Part shown: piece by piece, positions 24,101-36,185 of the stretch
Position numbering within the stretch: position 1 is the stretch's first letter
Layout of the letters: each line of letters starts with the position of its first letter
From: Phoronis australis
Taxonomy: Eukaryota; Phoronida; Phoronidae
Direction of reading: 5' to 3'
Assembly (NCBI GenBank): GCA_002633005.1
Contig: NMRA01000587.1
Location: 126,001-190,000 of the forward strand
DNA: 64,000 nt
Translations under genes and position numbers: made by a program
The notes under the pieces: model-generated
What the model was told of the DNA's origin: nothing
What the model saw: the letters and a program-made list of their open reading frames with translations, nothing else
Databases searched by the model: none

Positions 24101-27100
24101 ATTTGAACCTCCCTAAGTATTACTACTCATCACTGATTATACTGAAGCCTGCTTTGACGATTTCATCAGAAAAATTTCTCACCCTCTGAGCATCTCTTGG
24201 GCGTGGCCTTTATGTGGAAATCTCCGTTCTTAACCATGTGGTATCTGCATCTCAGGATCTGTACAAGTCGGGGTTCTTCTTCATCGAAGGTACATTTTAC
24301 AATGATATGAGACACGGAGCTGAAAGTACTGACTACAGCAAGTAAGTGATTGACACTCACCTGAATATAAGGCTTGGCTATTATATTGTAATTCTAGTTT
24401 GATAGGTGCTTAGTTAAAAGGCACATGTTCCCAATAGGTTCTTAGAGATATCCTTAAGCTCAGACTTATCAACAAAAATCACCTTCTCTCTTCCCATGTG
24501 CAGTGTTTGGATAATGTAAAGATGGCTTCATGTTGTAATTATTCATAAACAATGGAATACTTTCTAGTGATCCTTTGAAGTTTTGCGTTTGACTTTCTTA
24601 GTTTTCCGCTGATGCTCGTCCCTAGATTTTGTTGCAAATTTTTCCAGTCTTGTGTAGGCCTTGGGTTTATCATAGATTTGAACTCTTCAGTACACTTTGT
24701 CACTAATTTCAAATATGAGGTAAACAAATACGAAATGATTATTCATCCATTTGCAATTCTATTGTAAAGTGCAGAGTGTGTTTTACAATGTCACGAATGA
24801 ACTCTTTTTACATGAAGTACAGTTAATGAATACCTTTGGAAAAGTGATGAAATTTGGCTTTGTGGGAGCATCATATCTCAAAATTTTCATGTTTACAAAT
24901 GAAACTCTTGATACTAATTCCAAAGCACTTTCTGGAATTGTTTGAAATGTGTTTCATTTTTGTATAAGCTGGTGTGAAATGTCGAATTTTTGTAACAACA
25001 AAACACCGTGACCCTAATTTGAAGTATTTAAACACCAAAATTTAAAAACGTTTAGTTTTGCCTTTTTATTAGAACGTGTTTGTCAGGTTTTTAATGTTTT
25101 TCAATTTTAACAATAATTTTCATACATCATCCTATTTTCAGGGTAATTATTGACTGGGCTAGAGATCCAAGGAGAGGCATTGGACCGTTCACTACTGCTC
25201 TGATGGAAGACACAAAGTTCATTGACCTTAACATTCGCCTGGGTCAGCCATATTTGTATCAACACCAAGGCAACTGTGAACATTTAATTGTTTTCAAAGA
25301 CATGAGGTTAGGCTTTGATTTTTCTCAAAAATCTCTTGACTGTTCTTTTTGTCACAAAGAAATGATAAAGTTTTGGGACCGGAGATTGGCAAATATGACA
25401 ACTGTCATTCCAAATAAGCCCAATTTTTGTATGTTATACATCAAAATGAATTGTTCCCTTACCTTGTTGATAGGATTCTCTGTTTCCGTTATGAACAAGA
25501 ACATGGAAACCGTCATCAACTCAAACACTTGTTGTTTATTGGTGTTGCCAACCCTAAAGTTTCAGCTCATTCTTGAGTTCGTTGCCAACTCCTTTGGCAA
25601 TTAAATCAGGTGAGCATAATTTAATGATTCTAATCCCCGAAGTACTGACAGCTAAACGTGGATGAAATGCAGCTCTTAAATTTTTGCATTGCTAAAAATT
25701 GTGCTTTTCTGTTGCTGTATTGCCGGATTTCACAACCATGACAAAATCCTGCATTCGTGAATATCGTACCTGTCATCACTTGCCGTATTTTTTTGATAAG
25801 GTGTCCTCCACATCTCCTGGCGAGAATGATTGAATTGAAAATGAATTGATGTTTTGTAGGCTGATGTCTGGCGAGGACACTCAGGATATGAATCAGTACC
25901 CTCTCTGTATCTTCAGGTTTCACCACCTCAGGGTGCCTTGTGTTATCTGTCAAACTCTCACTGCAAAGTAAGTATTACCTAGAACTTGTCTAGTCCAGAT
26001 TACGATTACTGTGCTGCTACAGTAGTGTAATTTGTTTTTTGTGACTTAACTGTGCCCATTTTAAACGTGTAGATTTGCTTTATTTAAAACAGCATCTTTA
26101 AGGTGAGATTTTCTTTAAAACATTGTATCATTAATAATTGTGAAAACTACCAAATGTTTACAGTCAAGAGCGTTAGTTCCTGTTTCCAAGTCCGCAAAAA
26201 CAACTTGTGATTTAGGACTGTCATCACTTGACTATATTGCTTGTCCATGATTCGTTTTTAGTCTGGAACTTGTGTTTCAAGGTAATGTGTGCCTTGTTTA
26301 TCAAGGATTATGACATTTGTTTGAGACACTTAATGCGTTCCTGATCAAAGACACTTTTGTATGGTAATATCTGTGGATGTCTAGACTTACCTTCCAGGGC
26401 AACTAATATATAGTTTTTACCTGCCGGGGCTGTTTCATCTATGTTGCACGGATTGGTTTCACCACTTGGCATGCACTATGCCCCCTGTTGTTGAATTTAG
26501 TAGGATTTTCAGTCTCATGTGGGAAGATGACATGCCTATGCTGAAATCGAACTCTAAATTATTTTTGACATTTTATATTCAACTTTAATATAAGTTTCTC
26601 TGATTATGGTTCTGTGTTCAAGTACATCTAGAGCTATAAGTTCAAACATCATCTCACAATCTTAAACTTGAGCTCAAATATAAGATTCATGAAGTGTTAA
26701 TTTGGCATAGAGACTGATCTGTGAATACCATCATACATCAAAGAGCACAATGGTGGACCCTTGTCTTGAACTGGTGCTCAGAAGAAGAGAAAATCATGTC
26801 AAAAAATTTCCAAAATCTCAACGCATTGTTAAAAATGGTCACGCTGTCATCTTGTCTTTGTTGATGACAGATGTACGATATGAACTTTACAAATACATGA
26901 AATTTAGTAAAGTTAAATCCAGTTTTTTACTTGAATTTTGTGCTAAAATGCAATTCTGCTGCTCTGACATGTGTCATTGTGTGGTACTAACTAGAAGAAA
27001 TCTTTTGTCCGCTTCATTTGCTTCAAAGGTTCCTACATGTACAACTGTACTAGGCATCTAGCCTTGTGTTTCAGTGGGTACACTAGTTCATTAGACTGTA

Positions 27101-27326
27101 CCACTTTCCTTATTTAACCACTGAGGTTGAACTATTATTGTTGATAAAGAAATGTTTTACCTGTTCCAGGTGGCAAGTTCGCAAGTGTGTGCTGGCACCT
27201 AAAGACCCTTGTCACATGTGCGACGCGTGTTTCCGCGCATTTCTCTACGACAAAGACAATTGTAAAGTGGTCGATTTTGAGGCTTACCCATTCATCGACA
27301 GAACGGCCATAATCCCGAGGAGTTAG
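15160..27326 (+). CDS. SNAPC3: SNAPC3 (SNAP50), snRNA-activating protein complex subunit 3
   Basis: DNA-contacting subunit of SNAPc, which binds the proximal sequence element of snRNA genes and supports both RNA polymerase II and III transcription. Nine exons: 15160-15344, 16694-16780, 17439-17538, 18321-18425, 19730-19879, 24256-24341, 25142-25306, 25860-25967 and 27170-27326; all phases agree, giving 380 aa (human 411). Residues 1-124 are the variable N-terminal half with a charged helix. Then come VDEVLLVLGGQSLTELRDR (exon 5), LYKSGFFFIEGTFYND (exon 6) and NIRLGQPYLYQHQGNCEH (exon 7). The SNAP50 zinc-binding region has Cys283/His285, Cys320/Cys323, and Cys343/Cys346/Cys349 in DPCHMCDACF. 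Introns 4 and 5 hold a minisatellite and a large transposon. It is divergent from MOCS2A. AATAAA lies at 27655. Confidence 0.96.
15455..15508. repeat. Hairpin in SNAPC3 intron 1
   Basis: CACTGTAAATAGGTTTCCCA (15455-15474) is mirrored by 15483-15508 with one substitution and a short insertion; the loop is 8 bases. Confidence 0.7.
15731..15772. repeat. TG/CG-TG microsatellite
   Basis: Imperfect (TG)n with interspersed CG, about 42 bases, in SNAPC3 intron 1. Confidence 0.95.
18691..19010. repeat. 32-bp minisatellite, ten units
   Basis: Ten consecutive 32-base units of the type TAGATTTGAGGCTCTACAGG plus TCAATAGCCACG, filling exactly 320 bases with substitutions but no length change between units. 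It lies in SNAPC3 intron 4. Confidence 0.95.
22064..22211. mobile_element. Short MITE with CAGTGGCGGAT ends (family M2, copy 1)
   Basis: 148 bp from CAGTGGCGGATTTAGAGGGG to ATCCTGGATCCGCCCCTG, flanked by a perfect ACTTT duplication (22059-22063 and 22212-22216). It is nested inside the larger 20006-23332 element. Ends of this type are common in hAT-derived MITEs. Confidence 0.85.
22690..23004. repeat. AT-rich minisatellite (ATTATGCGGACAAAATTATG)
   Basis: Roughly ten units of about 25-31 bases built on CATTATGCGGACAAAATTATG and TTGATGATCATTATGC; unit length varies. It is nested in the 3.3 kb element and abuts MITE M1 copy B. Confidence 0.9.
23009..23173. mobile_element. MITE family M1, copy B, with expanded end
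   Basis: Same element as 14368-14496 and 47981-48104. In its left inverted repeat the 12-mer GCTAGGACCTAC is repeated four times (about 23020-23062), so this copy is 165 bp. The right end is AGGTTCTAGTGTTACTGAACG. Confidence 0.85.
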
Positions 27327-27654
27327 CACACAATGAGCTTATGACAACGATTTGCCCCTGAAGGAAGCAGTCGGCATTCAGAGCAGCGTGTCCTTTCCAG
27401 TTTTTATTATAAGATTTTGTAGGACCTTAGAAGTATGTCCAGATATGGCCAACTTTGGAACATCATATCTCAGGAGGGGTGATCGGACTCATATACTTTC
27501 AAATACTGTGCTTTTATTGCCTTCTCCAGGTGCAGGTGCTAGAAAAATGGACTTCATAATGTGATGAAAAAAGTCGACTTAAAGTTGCAAATGATAATTT
27601 TGAAAATACTAAAAGCATTTGCGAGATTTCATCTTCAAGATTCATAATGCATGT

Positions 27655-27660
27655 AATAAA
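27655..27660 (+). terminator. Putative polyadenylation signal of SNAPC3
   Basis: AATAAA 329 bases downstream of the SNAPC3 stop codon; placement by motif only. Confidence 0.45.
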
Positions 27661-30600
27661 AATTTATTCATGTTTTGACAACGGGGTTTTGCTATTGAGG
27701 TACTTTCACTTTTTGCTAAGTATTACAAAAAGGACATGGTCACATGTCCCAATATAGTCATTTATGGCAGATTGATGAAATGAAGCCAAAAATTGAATCT
27801 ACAGCCGTTCTACTTTCAGAAAAAACTATAGTTTTGTAGATATTTGGGTATTGATACACATACTTATCACCAAGGTCGTACATAACATTAAAGCTGAATG
27901 CAAACAATGGACTCTGTCTGTCAACAATAACTTGATTGAGTCCACTTGCTAAAGTTTATAAAGTTGGTCTTAGATTGGTCCTTGCTCGGGTTGTACAAGA
28001 TTTCCAAGCTTGTTAAGAATTGTCACTTCGTTAGTACACAAGAAAAAGTTGGCTTGTCATGGGAAGTCATTTAGTGAGCCTACCGTGGTGTGGAGCAACA
28101 GCATATCGACAGTTCTTTCCAAGACTGGAAATCAGTTGAATTCTGAATGCAGAACATGTTAAAACAAGTTCTATTGAGGAGAATGTTCTAAATGAAAAAT
28201 TAAGGTTTGTTTGATAGATGATCAGGCTTAGAATGTGTAAAGTCCATCGCAGTGCCATCTATTGTTATTTTGGGTTCGTATTGTTTTTTATGTGATGTAG
28301 AATTTCTTACCTAATGACGATAATGGAATGAGCCGAATGGATTTCTTTGATAGCTTCACTGGAAAGATTTGTCCCCGCGAATGCGATTTGTTCCCGTTTG
28401 AAGTTTTCCTTGATATGACCTTGACCTATTAACTCTTTAAAAGTGAAATTAAGAAATATGTTTATCCAGGCTGTCAAACTTGGCACTTGTTGCGTATATG
28501 CAACTGAAAGGAAGTGGTGAAGATTTTGAGGAGCAGCCTTTTGGTTTTCTGTTACGTTTCTGTCTCATAACTTAGTTGTAATGTACCAGAGCGGTCAGAA
28601 AGTGGTGTTGAGTGTATACTTGTATGGGCTCTTGTTGTAGCACTTGGTATATAGACACTGTTTAGACTTTTAGTCTGGCCTGTCGTACATGGATTGTTCA
28701 TAATTGGTTTAGACAGTGGCGCAAACAAAAATAGGTCATACAGTACCAAAGGGCGCGTATTGTTTCCCAGGGTTGGGAAAAAGCCTAATTACACCTCTGG
28801 CTGGTATTTGGATGAACTTTTCCACGGTGATATTTTTTACATCGTGTGGTTTTCGTTATAATTGTTTGTCACTACAATAGTAAGATTATTTGTGGCTAAA
28901 TTGAGCTACTCCACTGAGGTTGAAGTTTTCATCTGGGTCTTGACTTAATTTGTGTTAGGCTGATTGAGATTTGAAGTCCAGTCTGAGAGATTTAATCAGC
29001 ATATTTTCTAATTTCATGATTAAACATTAGTGGAGGAGAGGGGCTTCTGAGCTTTTGAATCTGAGATGACATAGACATCCAGAGTGGAGGTGAAATGTCT
29101 TCATGATAATGAACTGTGAGTGATCAACGTGCCTGATACTATTGTTAGTGTTGAACAAGTTTATTTTCGAAATAAAGTGTTTTCATACAATGGTGAATCT
29201 TGTGTTAGCTATGTTTTGGTAAAATCAGTGACAATTTTACGGAAATGTGCATGTGCCTGGATGCAATGTATTGCGATCAGGTTTCAAAATGCATTCTTTG
29301 GGGTTCTTATTTCTTTTCTGTGGGACACTTCTGGTAATGCCCTGGTCTCCGATATGGTCCAGTCTTTGCGCTTATTAAGGCTCCTGTGCCTACACCTGTA
29401 GTGAAATAATACGCGGGTGTATGGATGCGCCTAACTTAATGAATTGTTCCGTCCGCAATGTTGGTAGTTTTCAGGACAAGGTACGCCCAACGTGTTTTCC
29501 GTTGACCGGACACGCTAAGCATCGGAAAGCTATGAGCGAGTAAGCTGTGCTCAGCATACATGTATCTGGGGTTAGTAATCATTTTCTCTTGAAAGGGACA
29601 CTTATGTTAGCCACAGCCCTCAGCATTGCTTGTACTTCAACTGATTTCTAAAAGTTATCGAATTTAAGACTGCATGTGGCCGCACTGAAGATGGTCAAAA
29701 TTAAAAAAGAAGCACATATGCGGGTGTGCATTACATGGCCTTTTTTCGTGAATTCAAAAAATGTCGAGTAATGTCCAGTTCCTTGGGTAAAAAGTTTTGC
29801 CCCTTCTATAAAACAACTACCAGGATGTTATGTTGTTTCATGGCGGATCTGCCAACAGGATACACGGTATCCAGAACTTGAAGTGTGTGTTAGCGTACGA
29901 AAACACGTATAAAGATGTCGCTCTTGAACTTTATAAAATCATTGAACACGATTTGCTTATCAATTGTCCAACTTGTGAACATATGGCAATGAACACGGTA
30001 GTCTTCCATCACAAATCACTGGTCAATTTCCTTTAGAGGCTTGCCATTATGACATATAGACCTAAACAATTCTTTCGGGGCTTTGAAAGATCTGGCGCTT
30101 CAGTTACTGCTAGTAACCAGTGTAGATGTTTTCTTTCATGTCCTGTCGTTTCATGTGCCGAGCATTGCGGTCTCGAGGAATGGAACGAACTGCCAGCTCT
30201 TTGCAAGCCTAAAAATCGCTTTTCGTATCGGAAGGGAACAAAACCATACCAGTTTTATAGCGCTAAATTATCTAAGTCAGAAGTTGTCTTCTTGAGCCGC
30301 AGGTGAAATTATAGCCGTTTTAACCAGCCTGGTTTGAAGCAATACTAAACGACCTCTTAGTTCTCAAGTACAGACATTATTTTCAATCTGACTACAAGAA
30401 AAACACGAATCCGATTTTATAACAGCAAGTGTCCTAAATCTTTTTTTTTAACAGATGACACGGGTTTATTGACTCTTTAACTTCAGTACTTTGCATCGGG
30501 TGCTTATAATAGTAGCCGGTACTGGGGCTATAAAAAGCTACAAGTGGGCATACTGTACCTCTATTGGCGTTTTGACCTAGTATAAGTCGAGTAATAAAAT

Positions 30601-31003
30601 GACTAACGATTTTGACCCACTGTTATCAGGCTTCGGTTAATTTTTAACTGATAACAGAAGAAACAAGCTAACATATTGCAGGGGTATTTTGTGCTGTCGG
30701 CAAACAACTTATAAGTTTTGGTTTTGATTTTACATTTAATTTTAAGTCGTCGGATATTTCCAGCCAGTTTCAGTTGAAAACTTTCGGTTATGGAAGAAAG
30801 TGATATCAGTATTAGTCCAGTATAAGGGACGTATAGCAATGATCACCCGGACACAAACACTATACACCATATTGGTGGACCCTTCCGTAACAGCCTAGAT
30901 AACATATCTTGTTTACTACGCACGCACTCTACATCCTCAGCAACCATACACGATCGTACGACATTCGCTTTAGAGAGAAATCGACGCCAAGACGGTTAAG
31001 ATT
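27661..31003. other. Intergenic, no gene recognised
   Basis: About 3.3 kb between SNAPC3 and the first seven-helix gene. Several frames of 60-93 codons exist (for example 29120-29401) but they show no family similarity, and some lack a plausible start context. The part just before 31004 should contain the promoter and 5' UTR of the downstream gene; TATAAG near 30822 is a weak candidate. Confidence 0.5.
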
Positions 31004-31936
31004 ATGACAACGAACACTGAATTTGTTTCGGAATATATAACTTCCACTGGGCCATCGAGCACGACAGGCTCCCCTTTTAATGACTCGTGGTCACTAACTC
31101 GCGTTGGTCACATGATATGGGCCGCTGCATGTCTGATAGCCCTCCTATTCATGGTCATATTCCGTGGTCGACCTTCCAATGGGTTCTGTCTGACGTACTC
31201 CTACTTCCTCGTAGCTCACGTTGCCACGTCGACAATTTCTCTTGTACGCGATGCAATCTCCGAAGATGCGATAACGACAACGAAGAACACGGTGATGGTC
31301 TTGGAGTGGTGGAACGATATTTTAACGATTCTTGCAGCTGGGGTGCTGATTCGCCTCTTCGTGTTGCTTGCTGTCAGGAGAAACGAGGGCATCCTAATCA
31401 AACTCTCTTGGGCTTTAACAGCTGTGGTGTGGGGAGCTGCCACCACACTTCAGAAGCTTGAATCCAATAAGGAATATTTTGATAAGTACCTCACCAAGGC
31501 GTTTTACTTATTTGGTTTCGCGCTGTTTTGGATCGCCGTTCTGCGAGAATGGTGCCAGGCTCTGTGCTGCACGACAAAATCTGCCGAAGATCTTGACCTG
31601 CCTAAAGGATGTCTGGCCGGATACAGCAAAAGATTGTTCACGTGTCTTGGGTCAGTCGCAGTTCTCGTGGGGCTCATAGACTACGTGTTTGCTGCCGTTG
31701 CAGAAATAACACTTCTCGAAAAAAATCTACTTGATATTGAGATTTGGGAGTATAATTTCCTTAGCCGCCTACTTGATTCGGTTATATTCACTCCTTTTAT
31801 GGTCGTGTTTTTGATTTGGGCAGACTGTTCGGCGAACATCAAGATGAAGAAAAAGTTTGACGACATTGGACCTTTTGATGGCTTGGAGTCGACAAATGGC
31901 ATTGGTGTACAAAATATTGCTTTTGACTCCACATGA
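31004..31936 (+). CDS. Single-exon seven-helix membrane protein A, unknown family
   Basis: I do not recognise this 310 aa protein. By hydropathy it has seven membrane segments: about 34-53, 61-81, 103-124, 134-151, 162-181, 212-234 and 253-274. The Ser/Thr-rich N-terminus (1-32) has an N-glycosylation sequon (Asn26-Asp-Ser) and no signal peptide, so the N-terminus is probably outside. Landmarks are RPSNGFCLTY before TM2, EWWNDILTILAAG in TM3, REWCQALCC after TM5 and IWEYNFLSRLLDS before TM7. It has no DRY, NPxxY or CWxP motif, so it is not a class A GPCR. The uninterrupted frame has A at -3 of its ATG. A paralogue lies 4.2 kb downstream on the same strand. A sensor, channel or transporter role cannot be chosen from sequence. 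Confidence 0.85.
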   Translation: MTTNTEFVSEYITSTGPSSTTGSPFNDSWSLTRVGHMIWAAACLIALLFMVIFRGRPSNGFCLTYSYFLVAHVATSTISLVRDAISEDAITTTKNTVMVLEWWNDILTILAAGVLIRLFVLLAVRRNEGILIKLSWALTAVVWGAATTLQKLESNKEYFDKYLTKAFYLFGFALFWIAVLREWCQALCCTTKSAEDLDLPKGCLAGYSKRLFTCLGSVAVLVGLIDYVFAAVAEITLLEKNLLDIEIWEYNFLSRLLDSVIFTPFMVVFLIWADCSANIKMKKKFDDIGPFDGLESTNGIGVQNIAFDST

Positions 31937-32540
31937 ATGGATTGAACACATTTTTTTGAAGTGCGGATCTTTGAACTGTTTTTTAAGAATTTTCATCGAT
32001 AATTGAAATGCAGTCGAAAGTGTGCTTTAAAAACATGTAAATAGACACATTTCACGGACTTATCCACGTGCCAGAATTTTGATAGTTAGACACATTTACA
32101 CCGAGTTAGTCTGGTAGTTCCGCCAGGTTTTGTCTGATATCTCCTACCGGCCTGAGGATTTAGGATACATTAGAAACAAACCAGAGCGTTTCACGAACCC
32201 AACCATTTCATAAATATGATTTTATTGGTTGAAGCATCCCGCAATTGTCCATAACAGGTGGCTGGGACGCACTTACCACAATAAGCTCGTGCCTTACATG
32301 TAATGTAGACCTAGTTAGTCTTCATACTCGCATCACGGTGCAGTTCTAGTCAAAAAGAGCTTTTTCATTTATATTAAAATTGACACGCAGTTCAGTGAAG
32401 ATCACTTTCTATTTGATTTCTTAAGAATAAAATATCGGGTATTAGTTCCATAGAAATGGATGGTTGTCGCCTCCGAATATGACAACGCTCAACGGAATGT
32501 AGTCAAAGATATCGACGAGTAGTGTATTCAACGTCTTGCC

Positions 32541-32670
32541 CATGGGCGGACTTAGGCCCCGCCCAAAACATAAAACAGCAAAAGCGTGAGGAAAGATTGA
32601 GTTTAGTAATTAATCCCAGTAATGAACATGGTGGGCTCAGACCCCCATTGCAGGCGTCCGAGCGAGACCA
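32541..32670. mobile_element. Truncated relative of MITE family M2
   Basis: It starts CATGGGCGGACTTAGGCCCC and contains AAAGCGTGAGGAAAGATTGA, which corresponds to GAAGCGTGAGGAAATATTGA in the 50515-50837 element. The right end could not be found, so it is probably decayed. Confidence 0.45.
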
Positions 32671-33125
32671 GCGTTTTCCGTTTTTATTAGTCTGCAGACA
32701 AATTCGGGCATCCCTAGAATTTCAACACTCACTTTCAGGGTTCCAGGATTTTGGGGACCAGTTTCATGCCTATTATTTACTCAAGAAAAACCGTTCTGAA
32801 AATGAGGGACCCCTATAAGCATGCACGTTCGATACAAATTTTGTCCATTTCCGTTAGTGTTATCATGTACATTAGCACATACATTGTGGTGATTACAACG
32901 TCGTACGGAAGATGACTATCGAATGAGCGTGCATGTAAGTAACTAGCCTTTTTTCTGTTATGGCTAATGAAGTATTTTTATTTCAATGATTTAAAAAGTT
33001 TTAAGTTTCAAATATTATGTAAAAAGCGTTTCTATAGATTTTTAAAAAGTTATCGTACGTGTTAAGCAGTAGGGAGCTGATTGTTAACAACGGCATGAAC
33101 TGATCGCTGAGTGAGAATCTCATTT

Positions 33126-33172
33126 CTGGTAACTGCGGTAAATGTAGATTATATATTTACCGCGGCTACCAG
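33126..33172. repeat. Short hairpin
   Basis: CTGGTAACTGCGGTAAAT (33126-33143) and ATTTACCGCGGCTACCAG (33155-33172) are inverted copies with two mismatches around an 11-base loop. Confidence 0.7.
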
Positions 33173-35655
33173 AGTAGGAGACCGCGGCTGCGAGACTACA
33201 TTCAAGTACCGTTAAAATGGCTTATATCTTCAAATCTCACGGTCTTAGTCTGATAATGAAATGCCAGACGATAAAAATTTGTTTACGTATAGTAGAGTAT
33301 TTTTCGAAGTGCTTCCGGGATCTGTAAATAGGCATACTTATCAAATTGCTGGGTATTTAATCAGTGATATGTTAACGTAGTACATGTATATAGTTAAAGA
33401 ATTATTTATGTGTTAATGTTTATATTGAACGTACGGTGCCACGCTGACAAAGCTTCACTTAGAACTGCGTTATTATAATAAAGACAGTTTGCGTTAAAAA
33501 TCAATTTGTACAGATTGTAACAAAAATAAAATCGGAAGAGTATCTTTAACAGGACTTTATGCATCTGCGTGTTCAGCAAACGTATAGAGTTTGACTCAGT
33601 GAAAGTACACACTTTCGGAAAGTAGCTTGCGTGCAATGTATTGGCTGTGTAGTGTAAGGCCTTGGCGGGCAAGCTCATTTGATGCAGTAGTCCTCACATT
33701 CCGTGTGAAATTATCGTGTACATGTACATTACTTCACATAAAATACATGCGTGTGCAACGCATTTACCGCCAAACTCATGCATCGCCTTTTCTGTCGAGG
33801 TATTTCTTAAAAGGCACTAGAAACCTTGGAGATAGGTATGCATGAAAGAATAATTTCCCTTGTTTTATTGTAGCTGGTCACCGCTGGCTTCACTCTATTC
33901 TGTATTCATCAATAATGACGGTAACAATTAGGGATTTCTCCGTGACTGACAGTTCGTTGTTGAATAAGACCCTGGTCGGCGAATAAAGGGACCCGCCGTG
34001 ACAAGCCAATCTATAGAGCTTGTTTAATGAACCATCACTTTTTCTAAACCCAGAAAGTATCTCTGGATAAGGATCAATTTGAGGCCAGTTTATAACGCTA
34101 ATTGGGCAAACCCAACACTAGTGACGAAAGGCGGCCGGGGTTGCTAACCGCCTTAAAAGATATTAACGATGAACAGATCACCAAACAAAATTACTGTATG
34201 CTCGGAAATTGGAAAATTCTTCAACCCTCAAATGTCGGAAACAAGTTCGAAAAACCCTTGGATATACGCTTTATGACAGGTGCTGAAGTGATTCATGGCC
34301 GAGCGCAAGTGTGGATATGAGAGAGCAGTTAAGACGAAGATCAATCGCAGAAAATGAGGGCTTGCAAATGCTTCTTGGAATGAGACGGCTTGCGAGTGGT
34401 TCACCTATCACTCAGGTGCAAATATTAATACTCTGGCCAAGGTTTCTATAGCCGAGACAAACGTAAAATGTTGCCTTCGTACGACGAGAAGCTGTAGCAA
34501 TTCCGTCTGGAGTGGCACGTGCGACAAAGGTCAGATGTGATTAGCGCTGACGTGTGAGCGCTGCTTTAGTTCAGAAGTAGCATAAGTGGTTTTGATTTTT
34601 TTGGAATTGTTTTTATGATGCAGTATTTTTTAGTTCAAACAATCACCTGATGTATGGTGAGCTGAAGTGGCACGAAATCTATTTTTCCAAGCTTCAGCAA
34701 TCCAATGACGCGATCTGGGAAGAGGGACGGGCAGACGGCAGTAAACCTGGACTATGTTTTCATGAAAAAACCCATCGTTGACACCTTAACCGGTCGAGAT
34801 TGGGCAATTCGACCGGTTTGCCTACCTCAAAATCTGCCGGCTTGAATCAAATACACCATGCTATTGTGGTTAATTAATTCGCCTCAGGCTGCTGATGTTG
34901 TCGTTCACTAGATAATGAGACTCATCATAAACACATTGGAGGCAACTATAGTATTCTTAAATTTTCGTTTTGAAAGTTTGCAACTACACATAGCATATTT
35001 AAGTAGTTCGTGAAAAGCACACCGTATTCGGTTTTTGAATTTTGAAAATGAACAAAAAATGTCAGTGACTTGTACGACCTTAAACGTTTGTTTAATATTT
35101 GCAATGATATGTTTCTCATTAATTCTGCTGAGAGTACAACATAACTGGGCCAATTACCAAACCATGAGGCAGCAGTTGGGTTTTGAGGTAAGCCAAGTGT
35201 CACCGTGCAATTCTTAGCTTGTTGATAAAGAAACTACAAACTGGAGTATGAACTCGCAAACACTCCTCCAGCTAAACATTTGTTATGACTAATGTGTTTT
35301 ATTAAAGCCACGTTCTCTCACCGTAGGACAAAAATCCTTACTTTTCATCAATTTGTCAGAGATTTCCTACCAAACACATTCTGTTTATTCTGTTTAATAT
35401 CTTAATTTCCTGGGAACCACGTGCAAACATTCAGGACATACACGTTTACGCGAATTAAATGGGGCCATTTTCTGTAACGGTGGAGGTAGCGCCCACTCCT
35501 TAATCAGTGGACCCCTTTGAGCCGTGGTGAAGTGGCCCTCTCGCTTTAGCTGTCACGTGATGAACACATTGCTCAAGAAGCCGCGACATTCGTGACGTCG
35601 CCCATTAGCCATGTGTAATCTCTTCAAATAGTAAAGTTTGGGCGTGTTTTGCTTG

Positions 35656-35661
35656 TATAAA
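35656..35661 (+). promoter_or_regulatory. TATA-like box upstream of seven-helix gene B
   Basis: TATAAA in the context CTTGTATAAAGCAGCCCC, 525 bases before the gene B ATG. If functional it implies a long or spliced 5' UTR. Confidence 0.25.
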
Positions 35662-36185
35662 GCAGCCCCATATTTGCTTATCAATGGGACATGCATGTAT
35701 CGTATAAACATGAGGACCACGTCCACCTGAGGGGTTTTGTAATCTAAGCGATTGCACTGAGAAGGGGGGGGGGTCTCTTACATTTCAATGTGTAGTGAAT
35801 AACATGTGCGTGGGTTTCTGTACCTGGTAGTTAAGTGTTCTGTAACATGGGGAAAGTGGTGAGACATCTGACCAAGACCGTAAAAGATTTTTATTGATGC
35901 ACCGACTATCTAACCACAAACATATTAAAAACTTGGTGTAAGGTCCATCAGCTGAGTTTTATTTGAATAACCCCCCGTTGTTATGACAAGGTATTAATAC
36001 GTTGGGCAAGAATTGTTTACGTTTGAGGCTGAGCCTCTTTACTGATGCGTTCTTTATGTACACATTCATCAGTATTCTGCGACACTCCCTTAGGTGGAAA
36101 CAGACGGCTGTAGGTGCTTAAAGGTGAAAGTCGCATTTCGTGTGTCATCCTTAATTCATCTACTGTATCACAAGACCTAGAAATC

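Larger units (their letters stand above)
31937..36185. other. Intergenic between the two seven-helix genes
   Basis: No coding exon recognised. It holds AATAAA near 32424 (possible 3' end of gene A), a truncated MITE relative from 32541, a hairpin at 33126-33172, a short G-run near 35763 and a TATA-like TATAAA at 35656-35661. The short frames present look spurious. Confidence 0.5.

Noticed and set aside
25203-25604. 133-codon frame continuing past SNAPC3 exon 7
   Set aside because: Only the part to 25306 is homologous to SNAPC3; the rest reads through the donor into the intron.
36114-36185. 24-residue N-terminal extension of seven-helix protein B
   Set aside because: No counterpart in paralogue A; the ATG at 36186 has the better context and aligns with protein A's N-terminal region.
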